A stretch of 64,000 nt of DNA from Polynucleobacter tropicus (GCF_013307225.1 NZ_CP028942.1:682001-746000), one strand, 5' to 3'; positions 49,273-59,740 are shown, counted from the stretch's first letter. Notes: a model not told the origin generated them from the sequence alone. Made by a program: numbers and translations.

Positions 49273-50799
49273 TTTACCTGGTTTATCCAGCTGAAATGTG
49301 ACCGGAGCATCTTCATCAACCTTGTTGGCTTGCTCCGGCTTGTTTTCATCGGTTCCAGTGAAATTGAAATCCTGGCTTTGTACTACTGCTGCAGGTTTGT
49401 CTAAGAAGGTAGTGACCATGGCTGGGAATGCCATCACAAGGACAACCATCACTAATTGCAGAGCTACCCAGGGAAGGGCGCCCCAATAGATATCGCTACT
49501 CTTTACTTCTTTAGGCGCTACACCACGTAAATAGAACAAGGCAAAGCCAAAAGGTGGGTGCATAAATGAAGTTTGCATATTGACGCAAAGCATCACGCCA
49601 AACCAAACTAGGGCAGCGCTTGCGGCAGCTTGAGGATTGCCGTTCATGGACTCAAGCAATACAGGTGAAAGCAATTTAACCGCTACTGGTGCCAACATCG
49701 GCACCACAATGAAGGCAATCTCAAAGAAGTCTAAGAAGAATGCTAAGAAGAAGACAAACAGGTTCACGACAATCAGAAAGCCAATCCAGCCACCAGGCAA
49801 GTTGGAAAATAGCTCTTCTACCCAACGACCACCATCAACCCCTTGAAAGACGACTGAGAAGCAGGTTGAGCCAATCAATATAAAGACCACCATTGCGGTA
49901 ATACGCATGGTGTTCTGATATGACTGCTTAATCAGCCCTGAAAGGTTTGGAATGCTGGCCCGACGCAGCCAAGCAAGCAATAGCCCACCCATAGCACCCA
50001 TTGCACCCGACTCCGTTGGAGTGGCAATGCCGGTCATAATGGTGCCCAGAACTAAGAAGATTAGAACCGCAGACGGGATGATGCCCATGAGACATTTTTT
50101 CCAGAGCGCCCAGCCTTTGAGGGTGAGATCGCTTTCGGGGACTGGTGGCAAATAGTCAGGGCGAATACGTGAGAGGAAGAAGGTGTAGAGCGCAAATAAA
50201 GCAATTTGCAAAATAGATGGACCCCATGCGCCTAGATACATGCTGCCTACATCCGCACTGCCGCTTTGGGTTTTAAGTTGATCTGCCAGCACAATCAGTA
50301 CCAGTGACGGAGGTACTAATTGAGTAATCGTGCCGGATGCCGCTAGAACGCCCGTAGAGTAGCGCATGTTGTAGCCATAGCGCATCATCACCGGAAGAGA
50401 AATCATTGCCATAGCAATCACTTGGGCGGCTACAGTTCCAGTGATTGCCCCAAGAATAAAGCCCACAATAATGACGGAGTAGCCAAGGCCACCACGCACG
50501 CGACCAAAGAGCTGACCCATCGAGTCCAGCATTTCTTCTGCGAGGCCACAGCGCTCCAAAATGGCACCCATAAAGGTGAAGAAGGGTATGGCTAAGAGTA
50601 AATCATTGGCGAGTACGCTGCCAAAGATACGTTGTGGAATAGCTTGTAAAAACGCGATGCCAAAAAAGCCTTCGCTCATGGCGATCACAGAAAAGAATAA
50701 ACCCGCGGCCATCAATGAGAATGCTACTGGGAAGCCGATCAACATAAAGATGACCAGGCCGCCAAACATGAGAGGGGGCATCCACTCCAATGAAATCAT
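49270..50799 (-). CDS. TRAP transporter large permease (DctM family)
   Basis: This 509-residue protein has about 12 hydrophobic helices. It contains MLIGFPVAFSLM, GAITGTVAAQVIAM, ITQLVPPSLVLIVLADQL and MQTSFMHPPFGFALFYLRG, as in the subgroup related to mannitol/chloroaromatic-type TRAP permeases. A hydrophilic tail of about 45 residues (FTGTDENKPEQANKVDED) follows the last helix. It overlaps the small permease by 4 bp. No binding-protein gene is adjacent, so the substrate is unknown. Confidence 0.9.
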   Translation of the reverse strand: MISLEWMPPLMFGGLVIFMLIGFPVAFSLMAAGLFFSVIAMSEGFFGIAFLQAIPQRIFGSVLANDLLLAIPFFTFMGAILERCGLAEEMLDSMGQLFGRVRGGLGYSVIIVGFILGAITGTVAAQVIAMAMISLPVMMRYGYNMRYSTGVLAASGTITQLVPPSLVLIVLADQLKTQSGSADVGSMYLGAWGPSILQIALFALYTFFLSRIRPDYLPPVPESDLTLKGWALWKKCLMGIIPSAVLIFLVLGTIMTGIATPTESGAMGAMGGLLLAWLRRASIPNLSGLIKQSYQNTMRITAMVVFILIGSTCFSVVFQGVDGGRWVEELFSNLPGGWIGFLIVVNLFVFFLAFFLDFFEIAFIVVPMLAPVAVKLLSPVLLESMNGNPQAAASAALVWFGVMLCVNMQTSFMHPPFGFALFYLRGVAPKEVKSSDIYWGALPWVALQLVMVVLVMAFPAMVTTFLDKPAAVVQSQDFNFTGTDENKPEQANKVDEDAPVTFQLDKPGK

Positions 50800-51347
50800 T
50801 GCATGGGCTTTTCGTAATGAAGATCTTCGGCGGACAAGGTGTATTCACCTTTGAGGGCGCCAATGCGTTTGATGATTTCAGATAAGCCTTGTAGGCTCAA
50901 CATGAAAAATCCAAACGGTACGATGAACTTAATGGGATAGCGCGCAAGACCCCCAGAATTCAGTGAGCCCTCGGCGATGAGCCAGGATGGATAAAACAAA
51001 CTTGTCCATGAGAGCCAAGTAAAGAGTAAGCAAGCGGGCATTAAGAAGCAAGTTAAACCAAATAGATCTACCCAAATGCGGCCACGATCAGAGAGGTGTG
51101 AGTAGATTAGATCAACTCGGACATGCTCATTGCGCTTGAGTGTGTAGGAAGCGCCAAGCATGACAGCGGCGCTAAATAAATACCACTGCAATTCAAGGGG
51201 CCAGTTATTGCTGATATCTAAGCCATAACGTAGTAAGGCATTGGCAGCGGAAACAATACAAGAGAGCAAAATCATGATGCTGGCTGCGTTGCCAAGCAAA
51301 TGATTGATCGAATCAATTCCCTTGGAGATTATGTTCCAAAACCCCAT
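50796..51347 (-). CDS. TRAP transporter small permease (DctQ family)
   Basis: This 183-residue protein has four hydrophobic helices. LQWYLFSAAVMLGASYTLKR and EHVRVDLIY match the DctQ family. It lies 5 bp downstream of argH and overlaps the large permease. A DctP-type binding protein is missing here and must be encoded elsewhere. Confidence 0.88.
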   Translation of the reverse strand: MGFWNIISKGIDSINHLLGNAASIMILLSCIVSAANALLRYGLDISNNWPLELQWYLFSAAVMLGASYTLKRNEHVRVDLIYSHLSDRGRIWVDLFGLTCFLMPACLLFTWLSWTSLFYPSWLIAEGSLNSGGLARYPIKFIVPFGFFMLSLQGLSEIIKRIGALKGEYTLSAEDLHYEKPMQ

Positions 51348-51352
51348 ACTGA

Positions 51353-52771
51353 TTACAGGTCTGCCCGACCTCGTTTGATGGCGGCCAGAACTTGGGCGGA
51401 GGCTGTGCCACCAGCATGTTGGCGAGATTGCACGGAACCTTCTACTGTAAGTAACTTAAATACATCATCACCAATGAGTTCAGGACGGCTATCTAACCCA
51501 CAAGCAAAGCGCAATTCTGAAAGGCTTAAGTCGGTCAACATGCAGTTTCTGCCAACACAGGCTTTTACCGCATGGGCCACAGCTTCATGAGCATCACGGA
51601 AGGCAAGACCTTTTTTCACGAGATAGTCGGCTAAGTCGGTTGCTGTAGCAAAACCTTCTTCCGCAGCTGCTTTCATGACGGCTGCCTTCACTTCAATGTG
51701 CGGCACCATGTCCGCGAAGATGCGCAAAGTATCTTGCACGGTATCAACGGCATCAAACAAAGGCTCTTTGTCTTCTTGATTATCTTTGTTATACGCAAGA
51801 GGTTGACCCTTCATAAGCGTCAACAAAGAAATCAGATCGCCATAAACACGTCCAGTTTTGCCGCGCGCTAATTCAGGAACGTCGGGATTCTTTTTCTGGG
51901 GCATGATTGAGCTGCCAGTGCAGAAGCGATCCGGTAAATCAATAAAGCCAAAGCGAGGGCTTAGCCAGAGGATAAGTTCTTCAGAAAGACGTGAAACGTG
52001 CATCATCAAAATGGATGCAAAGGCACAGAATTCAATTGCAAAATCACGATCGGACACAGCATCTAAAGAATTGTTGCAAATGCCGTCAAAGCCAAGCGTC
52101 TTGGCTACTTGCTCGCGATCGATAGGGTAGGTAGTACCAGCAAGCGCAGCAGCGCCTAGAGGCAAACGATTAAAGCGCGCACGCAGATCAGCAAGACGAC
52201 TTGCGTCACGGCTAAACATTTCAAAGTAAGCCATCAAGTGATGGCCAAAAGTAATCGGTTGAGCAACTTGTAAATGAGTATGACCGGGCATGATTGTTTC
52301 AGCATGCTTTTCGGCTAAATCCAATAATGCTGTGCGTAGTGTTTTCAAGCTTGCAGCGATCTCATCTACGCTGCCTCTTAACCATAGGCGCAAATCAGTT
52401 GCTACTTGATCATTACGTGAGCGACCAGTATGTAAACGTTTGCCAGCATCGCCAACCAATTCGGTAAGGCGGGCTTCAATATTGAGGTGGACATCCTCGA
52501 GGGCGAGCTGCCAATTAAATTCACCGGCTTCGATTTCGCTCTTAATTTGAGCCATACCGCGCTCAATATCAGCAAGGTCTTGGGCGCTGATGATTTTTTG
52601 AGTAGCTAACATCTGGGCATGAGCTAAAGATCCTGCAATATCGACAAGCGCAAAACGTTGATCAAAGCCAATAGAGGCTGTATAACGCTGAACAAGTTCG
52701 TCAACTGGTTCGGCAAAACGGGCCGACCAGGCTTGGGCTTTATTGGCTAAGGAATTTTTAGATGAGCTCAT
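51353..52771 (-). CDS. argH: Argininosuccinate lyase
   Basis: ArgH cleaves argininosuccinate to arginine and fumarate in the last step of arginine synthesis. The family signature [12 protein letters not shown] is present, with [12 protein letters not shown] and [13 protein letters not shown] 52771 gives 472 residues; a GTG at 52777 adds two. It diverges from hemC across a 43-bp gap. The TRAP genes follow by 5 bp. Confidence 0.96.
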   Translation of the reverse strand: MSSSKNSLANKAQAWSARFAEPVDELVQRYTASIGFDQRFALVDIAGSLAHAQMLATQKIISAQDLADIERGMAQIKSEIEAGEFNWQLALEDVHLNIEARLTELVGDAGKRLHTGRSRNDQVATDLRLWLRGSVDEIAASLKTLRTALLDLAEKHAETIMPGHTHLQVAQPITFGHHLMAYFEMFSRDASRLADLRARFNRLPLGAAALAGTTYPIDREQVAKTLGFDGICNNSLDAVSDRDFAIEFCAFASILMMHVSRLSEELILWLSPRFGFIDLPDRFCTGSSIMPQKKNPDVPELARGKTGRVYGDLISLLTLMKGQPLAYNKDNQEDKEPLFDAVDTVQDTLRIFADMVPHIEVKAAVMKAAAEEGFATATDLADYLVKKGLAFRDAHEAVAHAVKACVGRNCMLTDLSLSELRFACGLDSRPELIGDDVFKLLTVEGSVQSRQHAGGTASAQVLAAIKRGRADL

Positions 52772-52814
52772 AAACACAGTATATTGGTGTAGGTCTTTGA
52801 TTATTTTAAATGTT

Positions 52815-53792
52815 ATGTCTGATTTTCTAAATTCTTCATCTTCTGTAGCTGCTCAGTTAGCCCCTAAGCGCCTAGTAATTGCCTCCCGTGAGAGCCGATT
52901 GGCCATGTGGCAGGCTGAACACGTGCGCGATTGCCTAAAAAAGCTCTATCCAGCATGCGACGTGCAGATTTTGGGCATGACAACCCGTGGCGACCAAATT
53001 CTGGATCGAGCCCTTTCCAAAGTGGGGGGCAAAGGCCTTTTTGTTAAAGAGCTAGAAACTGCGCTAGAAGATGGTCGAGCTGACCTAGCTGTTCACTCTC
53101 TCAAGGATGTCCCCATGGTCATGCCCGAGGGATTTGATCTGGCTTGCGTGATGGCAAGAGAGGATGCCAGAGATGCTTTTGTCTCAAATGACTACGCTAG
53201 CTTAGAAGAGCTCCCAAAAGGTGCCATTGTCGGTACCTCGAGTTTGCGCCGTGAGTCTGTATTGCGAGCAAAATTTCCCCATCTAGAAATTGTTCCTTTG
53301 CGCGGCAACTTAGATACTCGCATGAGTAAGTTGGATCGCGGTGAGTATCAAGCCATTATTTTGGCAGCAGCTGGTTTAAAGCGATTGGGTTTAGAAAGTC
53401 GTATTCGCAATTGCTTGCCATTTGATCCTTACACTCCTGCAGCAGGACAGGGCGCATTGGGTATCGAAACACTGAGTAAGCATCCAAATATCAAACAGTG
53501 GTTAGCGCCATTAAATGATCTTGCAACTCTATATGCGGTATCAGCAGAGCGTATGGTTTCCCGTCAATTGGGTGGATCTTGTGAGGTGCCTTTAGCTGCC
53601 TATGCGCAATGGAAAGATCAGCAGATGGATATTCGTTCCTTTGTAGCTAGCACGGATGGCAAATCATTCTGCTTGGCTACTGGTAATGCAAAAGTCAATT
53701 CAGTCGCAGAAGCCGAGGCTCTGGGTTTAACGGTGGCCCAAGATCTGATTGCGCAGGGTGCTGAAAATTTGATTCCTAAGATTGCAAAGTAA
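52815..53792 (+). CDS. hemC: Hydroxymethylbilane synthase (porphobilinogen deaminase)
   Basis: HemC polymerises four porphobilinogens in tetrapyrrole synthesis. Motifs: [42 protein letters not shown] and [12 protein letters not shown] with the dipyrromethane-binding Cys. ATG 52815 gives 325 residues with a short Ser-rich N-terminus. An upstream in-frame codon at 52743 lies inside argH. hemD follows by 41 bp. Confidence 0.96.
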   Translation: MSDFLNSSSSVAAQLAPKRLVIASRESRLAMWQAEHVRDCLKKLYPACDVQILGMTTRGDQILDRALSKVGGKGLFVKELETALEDGRADLAVHSLKDVPMVMPEGFDLACVMAREDARDAFVSNDYASLEELPKGAIVGTSSLRRESVLRAKFPHLEIVPLRGNLDTRMSKLDRGEYQAIILAAAGLKRLGLESRIRNCLPFDPYTPAAGQGALGIETLSKHPNIKQWLAPLNDLATLYAVSAERMVSRQLGGSCEVPLAAYAQWKDQQMDIRSFVASTDGKSFCLATGNAKVNSVAEAEALGLTVAQDLIAQGAENLIPKIAK

Positions 53793-53833
53793 GCACTCTT
53801 TAATCTTTTTGTGCATTCATTATTTAAGTCATC

Positions 53834-54652
53834 ATGAGCACTAAAACTATCGTGATAACTCGACCAAGTGGTCAGGCGCGACAGCAAGTGGAATTGCTGC
53901 GCAAGGCTATCGACCAAAGCAGTGTCGGCTCGACAGTGAATATCATTTCATTACCCCTGTTGACGATTGTACCAAAAGATAATGAGCAACTGGCTGACCA
54001 TATTGCTAGCGCCTTAAAGGATTCGGACTTAGCTATATTTGTAAGTCCAAATGCAATTGAAAGCGTCATGCGTTTACTTGAGCGTAACTGGCAGGATTTT
54101 TCTAAGAACGTCATCCCTGTTGGGGTGATGGGTGGTAGCAGTCGTTTGGCATTAAGCAATCATGGGATCGGCCTAGAGGACACCCCGACTCCAGTGCTTA
54201 TGCCGCAAGAGAGCGGGCAGTGGGACTCTGAAGGTTTGTGGCAAGAGTTGCAAAAACTGGGTTGGGATTGGACAGCTAAAAAAATTGTTATTTTTAAAGG
54301 TGATGGCGGTCGAGAGTGGCTTGCCGATACACTGAAAAAAGCTGGGGCAATAGTAGAAGCGATTTCTACTTATTCTCGTATTCCGTTAGATCTTGATAAC
54401 CCCGCTTGGCAATCTATTCGAGAGGTAGATTTTTCAACATCGCTGTGGATATTGACTTCTTCAGAAGCGGTTCGATATCTAGGAAGTGTGGCAAAAGATC
54501 AGTTTTCACAAAGTCTGAACCTTGCGGTTGCGATCTGTCCGCATTACAACATTACCGATGCAGCGGAAGCAATTGGTTTTGGTGAAGTCTTCACGACCGA
54601 GCCAGGTGATGAAGCCATGATCAAAACCACATTAGCTTGGCTCTCGATCTAA
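53834..54652 (+). CDS. hemD: Uroporphyrinogen-III synthase
   Basis: This 272-residue protein shows ITRPSGQARQQVELL at the start, FVSPNAIESVM, IFKGDGGREWLADTLKKAGA and SSEAVRYL, the usual sparse HemD conserved points. It closes hydroxymethylbilane to uroporphyrinogen III. Position after hemC confirms the weakly conserved family. Confidence 0.92.
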   Translation: MSTKTIVITRPSGQARQQVELLRKAIDQSSVGSTVNIISLPLLTIVPKDNEQLADHIASALKDSDLAIFVSPNAIESVMRLLERNWQDFSKNVIPVGVMGGSSRLALSNHGIGLEDTPTPVLMPQESGQWDSEGLWQELQKLGWDWTAKKIVIFKGDGGREWLADTLKKAGAIVEAISTYSRIPLDLDNPAWQSIREVDFSTSLWILTSSEAVRYLGSVAKDQFSQSLNLAVAICPHYNITDAAEAIGFGEVFTTEPGDEAMIKTTLAWLSI

Positions 54653-54679
54653 AAGTCTTTCTTCCATTAATTAATGCAA

Positions 54680-55252
54680 TTAAATTGCGGAGTATTGGAG
54701 TAGGGCAGGTAGAAAAACTTCGTTAACTAGGATGGGGTGACCCTTTAGGCGGTATAGGGTACGTCTCGCCCAAAGAGATGAAGGCAATGTAATGCCTGCC
54801 TTGTTAAAGCCTTTCCACAGTGAAGCACTTTTATCAATACGAGCAATATCACGCTGAGGCCTAGCCCTCGACTGCATCCGAGTTTTGCTAAATAAAACTG
54901 CGCCTAGAGGTCTTGTTCCTAAGCGCAAGATCGAATGATTGCTACCGCTTGAGCTCAGTGTGGGAATAATGCTGCGCGCGATGACAAGTGGTGTTTCATT
55001 AACGCAGAGTAATACCTCTCTCACTCGGCAGCGTTTAATTCTGTTCTGAAAATAGAGGTATTCATCTTGATGCAAAGATTGAGGGCGATCTCGTAAAACC
55101 TTGACGGTTAGCTTTTGGCCAATCGCTTTCTCAATCTTTTGTGTAAGTGACCCAGTGTCACTTAACCATGGTTGCCACCGAAGTGGCGCCCGATGAATTT
55201 CACCGGAATCGACTCGATTCCATGCAGAACGGAGACGATTGCGGTGGGGCAT
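54680..55252 (-). CDS. ubiC: Chorismate--pyruvate lyase
   Basis: This 190-residue protein resembles UbiC, which makes 4-hydroxybenzoate from chorismate for ubiquinone. Seen are WLSDTGSLTQKIE, REVLLCVNETPLVIARSIIP and RLGTRPLGAVLF followed by RARPQRDIARI, and C-terminal VNEVFLPAL. It starts 2 bp after the upstream helicase stop, an unexpected pairing. ubiA is not nearby. Confidence 0.88.
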   Translation of the reverse strand: MPHRNRLRSAWNRVDSGEIHRAPLRWQPWLSDTGSLTQKIEKAIGQKLTVKVLRDRPQSLHQDEYLYFQNRIKRCRVREVLLCVNETPLVIARSIIPTLSSSGSNHSILRLGTRPLGAVLFSKTRMQSRARPQRDIARIDKSASLWKGFNKAGITLPSSLWARRTLYRLKGHPILVNEVFLPALLQYSAI

Positions 55253-55254
55253 AT

Positions 55255-56745
55255 TTAGCTGCCGCTAAAGTTGCGACGTTGGCTGCCTGACTTTGGTTTC
55301 GCAAAGCGAGGACCGGCCGGACGACTTGGGCGAGAGTCTGCGGAGCGTGAAGGGCGAGAATCCGCAGAGCGGCTAGGACGTGAGTCGCCAAAGCGATTTC
55401 CACCCTCTTTATTGCCGCCAAAACGAGATTCAGAACGCGCTCCAGAGCCATAACGACCACCGCCACCACCGCCTGAGCGATTGCCACCAAAGCCACCGCC
55501 TGAGCGGTTACCAGGACGACCGCCACCACCGGAACGATTGCCACCACCAAAGCTCGGTTTAGCTTGTGGCTCAAGTCCTGCGATTACAGAGGCAACAATA
55601 TCTTGCTGAGTGAAGCGTTCGATGTTGCGAATCTTCGCGCGATCGCGGTGCTCAACCAAGGTAATTGCTACGCCATTGCGACCAGCACGACCAGTACGAC
55701 CAATGCGGTGTGTGTAGTCTTCTGGTTTCATTGGCAAGCCAAAGTTAATCACGTGGCTAATGCGTGGCACATCAATCCCTCGAGCAGCAACGTCTGTTGC
55801 TACCAAAATCTTGGTGTGACCTTTACGCAAGGACTCTAGACGACGCATACGAACTGCTTGGGGCATTGCGCCATGTAGTGCTGTTGCTTCATAGCCATTA
55901 GAGCGCAGGGTATCCGCAATCTTTTCGCTTTCAACTTGTGTACTTGCAAACACCACCGCTTGATCCAAAGAGGCATCAGCCAAGATGTGCTCAAGAAGCT
56001 TGTGTTTGTGTGACATGCTGTCGGCCCAGTGTAACTTCTGCTCAATGTTGGCGTGTTTTTCACCAGCATGAGCCAGTTCGATACGCTTCGCATCAGTGGT
56101 CAACTCATTTGCTAAAGACATAATCTTTGGCGCAAAGGTTGCAGAGAACATTAAGGTTTGCTTGCGACCTGCACAACGTTGATCAATGGCTTCTAAGTCT
56201 TCAGCAAAACCCATATCTAACATGCGATCTGCTTCGTCAATCACCAGTTGCTGTACATCATCCAAGCGAATGGCTTTGCTATCGCATAGATCTAATAGGC
56301 GTCCTGGGGTGGCAACTACCAACAAAGCGCCTTTAAGAGCTTGGATTTGTTTGCCATAAGGCATCCCACCCATAATCGTGGCAATACGAATGCCTTTCAT
56401 GCCACGCACGAAATTCACCGCATCGGCAGCAACCTGTTGAGCTAACTCACGAGTAGGGCAGAGCACGAGAACCTTTGGTTGCGCGCGACCTGGTACAGGT
56501 GAGTTTTTAGGATTGTCTTCAATCAGTTGATGAATGATCGGCAACAAAAAGGCTGCGGTTTTACCGCTACCAGTTTGACTGCTAACCAATAAGTCACCAC
56601 CTGCTAAAGCTGCAGGAATAACCTGAGCCTGAACGGGAGTTGCCTGAGTAAAGCCCAACTCAGAAATATTTTTGAGTAGTGGTGCTGCCAAGGCAAAATT
56701 CTGGAATTCAGTTCCAGTCTGTTTGTTTTCTTTAGAAAAAGTCAT
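55255..56745 (-). CDS. DEAD-box RNA helicase with Gly/Arg/Ser-rich tail
   Basis: The 496-residue protein has the helicase core at about 15-375: Q motif FTQATPVQAQVIP, SSQTGSGKT, PTRELAQQ, ATPGRLLD, DEADRMLD, SAT, ATDVAARGIDVPR and HRIGRTGRAG. The tail is disordered: GGG/NRSGGG repeats, then three SRPSRSAD-type units, and ends NFSGS. Such tails bind RNA loosely and can drive condensates. ATG 56745 (GGAG 12 bases upstream) is chosen; the frame extends to 56823. ubiC follows directly. Confidence 0.9.
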   Translation of the reverse strand: MTFSKENKQTGTEFQNFALAAPLLKNISELGFTQATPVQAQVIPAALAGGDLLVSSQTGSGKTAAFLLPIIHQLIEDNPKNSPVPGRAQPKVLVLCPTRELAQQVAADAVNFVRGMKGIRIATIMGGMPYGKQIQALKGALLVVATPGRLLDLCDSKAIRLDDVQQLVIDEADRMLDMGFAEDLEAIDQRCAGRKQTLMFSATFAPKIMSLANELTTDAKRIELAHAGEKHANIEQKLHWADSMSHKHKLLEHILADASLDQAVVFASTQVESEKIADTLRSNGYEATALHGAMPQAVRMRRLESLRKGHTKILVATDVAARGIDVPRISHVINFGLPMKPEDYTHRIGRTGRAGRNGVAITLVEHRDRAKIRNIERFTQQDIVASVIAGLEPQAKPSFGGGNRSGGGGRPGNRSGGGFGGNRSGGGGGGRYGSGARSESRFGGNKEGGNRFGDSRPSRSADSRPSRSADSRPSRPAGPRFAKPKSGSQRRNFSGS

Positions 56746-57010
56746 GCTATTACACATCTCCTTTTGAGAGATGTCTCCGTATGTTGCACTCATGTTTTTT
56801 TGAAGTGCGATGGTCAAAGGCATCGACCATCAGACAGGCGGCAGCGCGATTGTTGTTCCGGTAGTTCCGGTGTTTAGGGCTTATAGCTTCTAAACGGTGC
56901 GCTGAAATATAGCTGGGGGGCGATGAATCAAATTGCTTAAAAAAGCCTCTCATTATGACAGTATGAACATCTAATTTCAAGGGTTTTCCCGAATTTATTA
57001 TGATGTAGTG

Positions 57011-57688
57011 ATGGAATGGAGCGCAGTTAACCTTTTATCGCCAGTAAATGCCGGAATAGCAGATTTCTCAAGCTATTTGCTCGGAACCCTACTGATTATT
57101 TTGTTGCCGGGTCCAAACTCACTTTATGTGTTGACGATCTCCACGCAAAAGGGATGGCGGCATGGTGCTTGGGGTGCTATCGGGATTTTTATTGGCGACT
57201 CTATTTTGATGATCGCTATTGCTTTGGGTGCAGCTTCTATGCTGTTGTCATCCCCAGTGCTTTTTCAGACAGTACGAATTGCTGGTGCCTTGTACTTGGG
57301 GTGGATGGGATTTGGCTTATTGCAAAGTGGGCGGCAACGCTGGAACTTATCTTCTAAAGCAAATGCTTATGAAATTCAAGCGCGCTTGATGCAATTGCAT
57401 CCCTTGATTGCGGCTCTTTCGCTCTCATTAACTAATCCAAAGGCAATCTTTTTCTTTATTGCCTTCTTCTCGCAATTTATTCGCCCAGACTTTGCTTATC
57501 CTGCATATACCTTTATGTATCTCGCAGTTGTTTTGCAAATAATGAGCATGGCCTACCTAACAGGACTGATCTTTGCAGGCCAATATTTCTCAGGGTATTT
57601 TCAAGGCCATCAGCGTCTAGCAGCAGGTCTATGGTTGCTTACCGGAGCTCTTTTTATCAGCTTTGCGATACGTCTGATGTTGGTCTAA
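57011..57688 (+). CDS. LysE/RhtB-family amino acid exporter
   Basis: This 225-residue membrane protein has about six helices and the family N-terminus LLGTLLIILLPGPNSLYVLT. GWRHGAWGAIGIFIGDSILM and LTNPKAIFFFIAFFSQF are also family-typical, closest to the leucine-exporter (LeuE) group. It exports a neutral or branched amino acid. GTG 57008 directly precedes the ATG. The end is convergent with the aldehyde dehydrogenase gene, 5 bp apart. Confidence 0.9.
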   Translation: MEWSAVNLLSPVNAGIADFSSYLLGTLLIILLPGPNSLYVLTISTQKGWRHGAWGAIGIFIGDSILMIAIALGAASMLLSSPVLFQTVRIAGALYLGWMGFGLLQSGRQRWNLSSKANAYEIQARLMQLHPLIAALSLSLTNPKAIFFFIAFFSQFIRPDFAYPAYTFMYLAVVLQIMSMAYLTGLIFAGQYFSGYFQGHQRLAAGLWLLTGALFISFAIRLMLV

Positions 57689-57693
57689 GTCGC

Positions 57694-59091
57694 TTACTTT
57701 AAGCGTCGTAGTAGTCGAGCTGTCTTTTTTCCATAGGTTGGGCGAGCTGGTTTCGTTCCCTTGAAAAGACTGGTTCCCCAAAGGCCGCGAACATCGAGGA
57801 TAGATTTTTGGTGGCTAAAGGTATCAAACCCAGCTTTACCATGATAGCGTCCCATGCCGCTGCTACCTACTCCGCCGAATGGCAATGTCTCTATAGCGGC
57901 GTGCAAGAAAACGTCGTTCACTGTTACGCCACCAGAGCGAGTCCTTTGCAATACCTGGTTCAACTGCTTTTTGTTTTTGCCAAACCAATAGAGCGCTAGT
58001 GGATTAGGTTTTTTATTTATGAAAGAGATTGCGGCATCTGTATCTTGGATTGCAACAATCGGTAGGATTGGGCCAAAGATTTCTTCATGTAATACGCGCG
58101 CTTCTGCTGGAGTATTTATGAGAAGCACGGGCTCGAAGCGACGTGCACCTGCTCCAGAATTCTGGAGCAGTGAAATAGGTTTGGCGCCACGATCAATTGC
58201 ATCACTCAATAAATGTTGCCAATTCTTTGCTTGCTTATCGTCGATTGGGCCAGTTAACTCTTCAGGATTGCTAAATTGCGCTTGTGCTGCAATCTGTAGC
58301 TCTTTAATCAAAGTCTCTTGATGACTGGCTTCTACTAATACGTAGTCTGGAGCAATGCATGTTTGACCACCATTGAGTAATTTGCCATAAATAATTGCTT
58401 CAGCCGCATCTTTAATGTTGGCAGAGGCATCAACAATTGCGGGAGTCTTGCCGCCGAGCTCTAGGGTCACGGGCGTAAGGTTCTCAGAGGCGGCTCGCAT
58501 TACCTTTTTCCCAATCGCCTCTGAGCCGGTAAAGAAAAGGTGTGCAAATGGTAGGGCGGCAAATTGTTCGGCTACATCTTCGCCACCAGTGCTGACGCAA
58601 AATTCAGTTGGGTGAAAGTATTCTTGGATAAGACTCGCCAAGAATCCTGATGTACGAGAGCTGCGCTCTGAAGGTTTGAGCCAAACACGATTACCTGCGG
58701 CAAATGCGGAGATGGTTGGTAGAAGTGCGAGTTGTATAGGGTAATTCCAGGGGCTGATGATGCCAACTACACCAATCGATTGGCTTTCAATCCATGCTTC
58801 TGATGAATCTAAATAGGAGGGCGTTTCCATTTGAACCGGCTTCATCCAGTCTTTGAGATGCTTGCGAACAAATTTGCAGGCTTGATACACCATCTGAAAT
58901 TCAGCAAGGTAAGTCTCAGCTTGATGGCGCACACCAAAATCGGCAGTTAGCACTTTGCATAACTTTTCTTCATTGGTCTTGATCATCTTTTCAATACGCC
59001 CAATACGCTCGAGTCGTACCTCGATGCTGGGGTGGGGTTCGGCCTCATAGGCTGCTTTGATTTCATCAAGCTGAATGGTGAAGCGATTCAT
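57694..59091 (-). CDS. Aldehyde dehydrogenase, coniferyl-aldehyde-dehydrogenase-like
   Basis: This 465-residue NAD(P)-dependent aldehyde dehydrogenase shows SPWNYPIQLALLP, LELGGKTPAIVD (general-base Glu) and NGGQTCIAPDYV (nucleophile Cys). FGGVGSSGMGRYHGKAGFDTFSHQK near the end matches the class 3 / CalB group. Coniferyl or other aromatic or medium aldehydes are possible substrates in a humic habitat. Specificity is not proven. Confidence 0.88.
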   Translation of the reverse strand: MNRFTIQLDEIKAAYEAEPHPSIEVRLERIGRIEKMIKTNEEKLCKVLTADFGVRHQAETYLAEFQMVYQACKFVRKHLKDWMKPVQMETPSYLDSSEAWIESQSIGVVGIISPWNYPIQLALLPTISAFAAGNRVWLKPSERSSRTSGFLASLIQEYFHPTEFCVSTGGEDVAEQFAALPFAHLFFTGSEAIGKKVMRAASENLTPVTLELGGKTPAIVDASANIKDAAEAIIYGKLLNGGQTCIAPDYVLVEASHQETLIKELQIAAQAQFSNPEELTGPIDDKQAKNWQHLLSDAIDRGAKPISLLQNSGAGARRFEPVLLINTPAEARVLHEEIFGPILPIVAIQDTDAAISFINKKPNPLALYWFGKNKKQLNQVLQRTRSGGVTVNDVFLHAAIETLPFGGVGSSGMGRYHGKAGFDTFSHQKSILDVRGLWGTSLFKGTKPARPTYGKKTARLLRRLK

Positions 59092-59167
59092 GGTGTATTA
59101 ATTAATAGGTAAATAAGACGGTGATTAACATTTTGCAGGGATTTCAATAAGGTATTAGGATAAAGCT

Positions 59168-59740
59168 ATGATTGAAATCATCGATAAAAACCTGTCTAAA
59201 CTTGAGCGGGCAACCCTAGGCGGCGGTTGCTTTTGGTGTCTTGAGGCTGTTTACCAGCAGATTCAAGGGGTAAAAACGGTCGTATCTGGCTATGCTGGAG
59301 GTGCGGTACCGAATCCCTCATATGAGGCGGTGTGTGATGGCAATACTGGCCATGCGGAAATTGTTGATATCGAGTTTGATCCTCAAGTCATTAGCTATCG
59401 AGACCTCTTAGAGATTTTTTTTGTGATTCATGACCCAACGACCTTGAACTATCAGGGTAATGATCATGGTACGCAATACCGTTCAGCGATTTTTACCCAT
59501 GGTGATGAGCAACTCAAAATCGCTCATGAGGTAGTGCGCGAGCTAGAGGCATCGAAGATTTATCGTGATCCAGTCGTCACACAAATTGAAGCTGCGCCAA
59601 TCATCTATCCAGCGGAAGACTATCACCAGAATTATTTTCAGCAATATCCGAACCAAGGGTATTGCGCATTTGTGGTTGCGCCCAAGCTTGAAAAATTCAG
59701 GGCTAAATTTAAATCCTTGATTGCCCAGCAATATCAGTAA
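59168..59740 (+). CDS. msrA: Peptide methionine-(S)-S-oxide reductase
   Basis: MsrA repairs oxidised methionine. The catalytic GGCFWC motif gives C21 and C24, followed by GVKTVVSGYAGG, GHAEIVDIEFDP, DPTTLNYQGNDHGTQYRSAIF and AEDYHQNYF. The C-terminal resolving Cys is represented by C in QGYCAFVV. Length 190 matches the small form. The upstream region diverges from the aldehyde dehydrogenase gene. Confidence 0.96.
   Translation: MIEIIDKNLSKLERATLGGGCFWCLEAVYQQIQGVKTVVSGYAGGAVPNPSYEAVCDGNTGHAEIVDIEFDPQVISYRDLLEIFFVIHDPTTLNYQGNDHGTQYRSAIFTHGDEQLKIAHEVVRELEASKIYRDPVVTQIEAAPIIYPAEDYHQNYFQQYPNQGYCAFVVAPKLEKFRAKFKSLIAQQYQ

Noticed and set aside
57691..57705. CGCTTA/TAAGCG hairpin between the LysE and aldehyde dehydrogenase genes
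   Set aside because: Six base pairs without a T-run is too weak to support a terminator.
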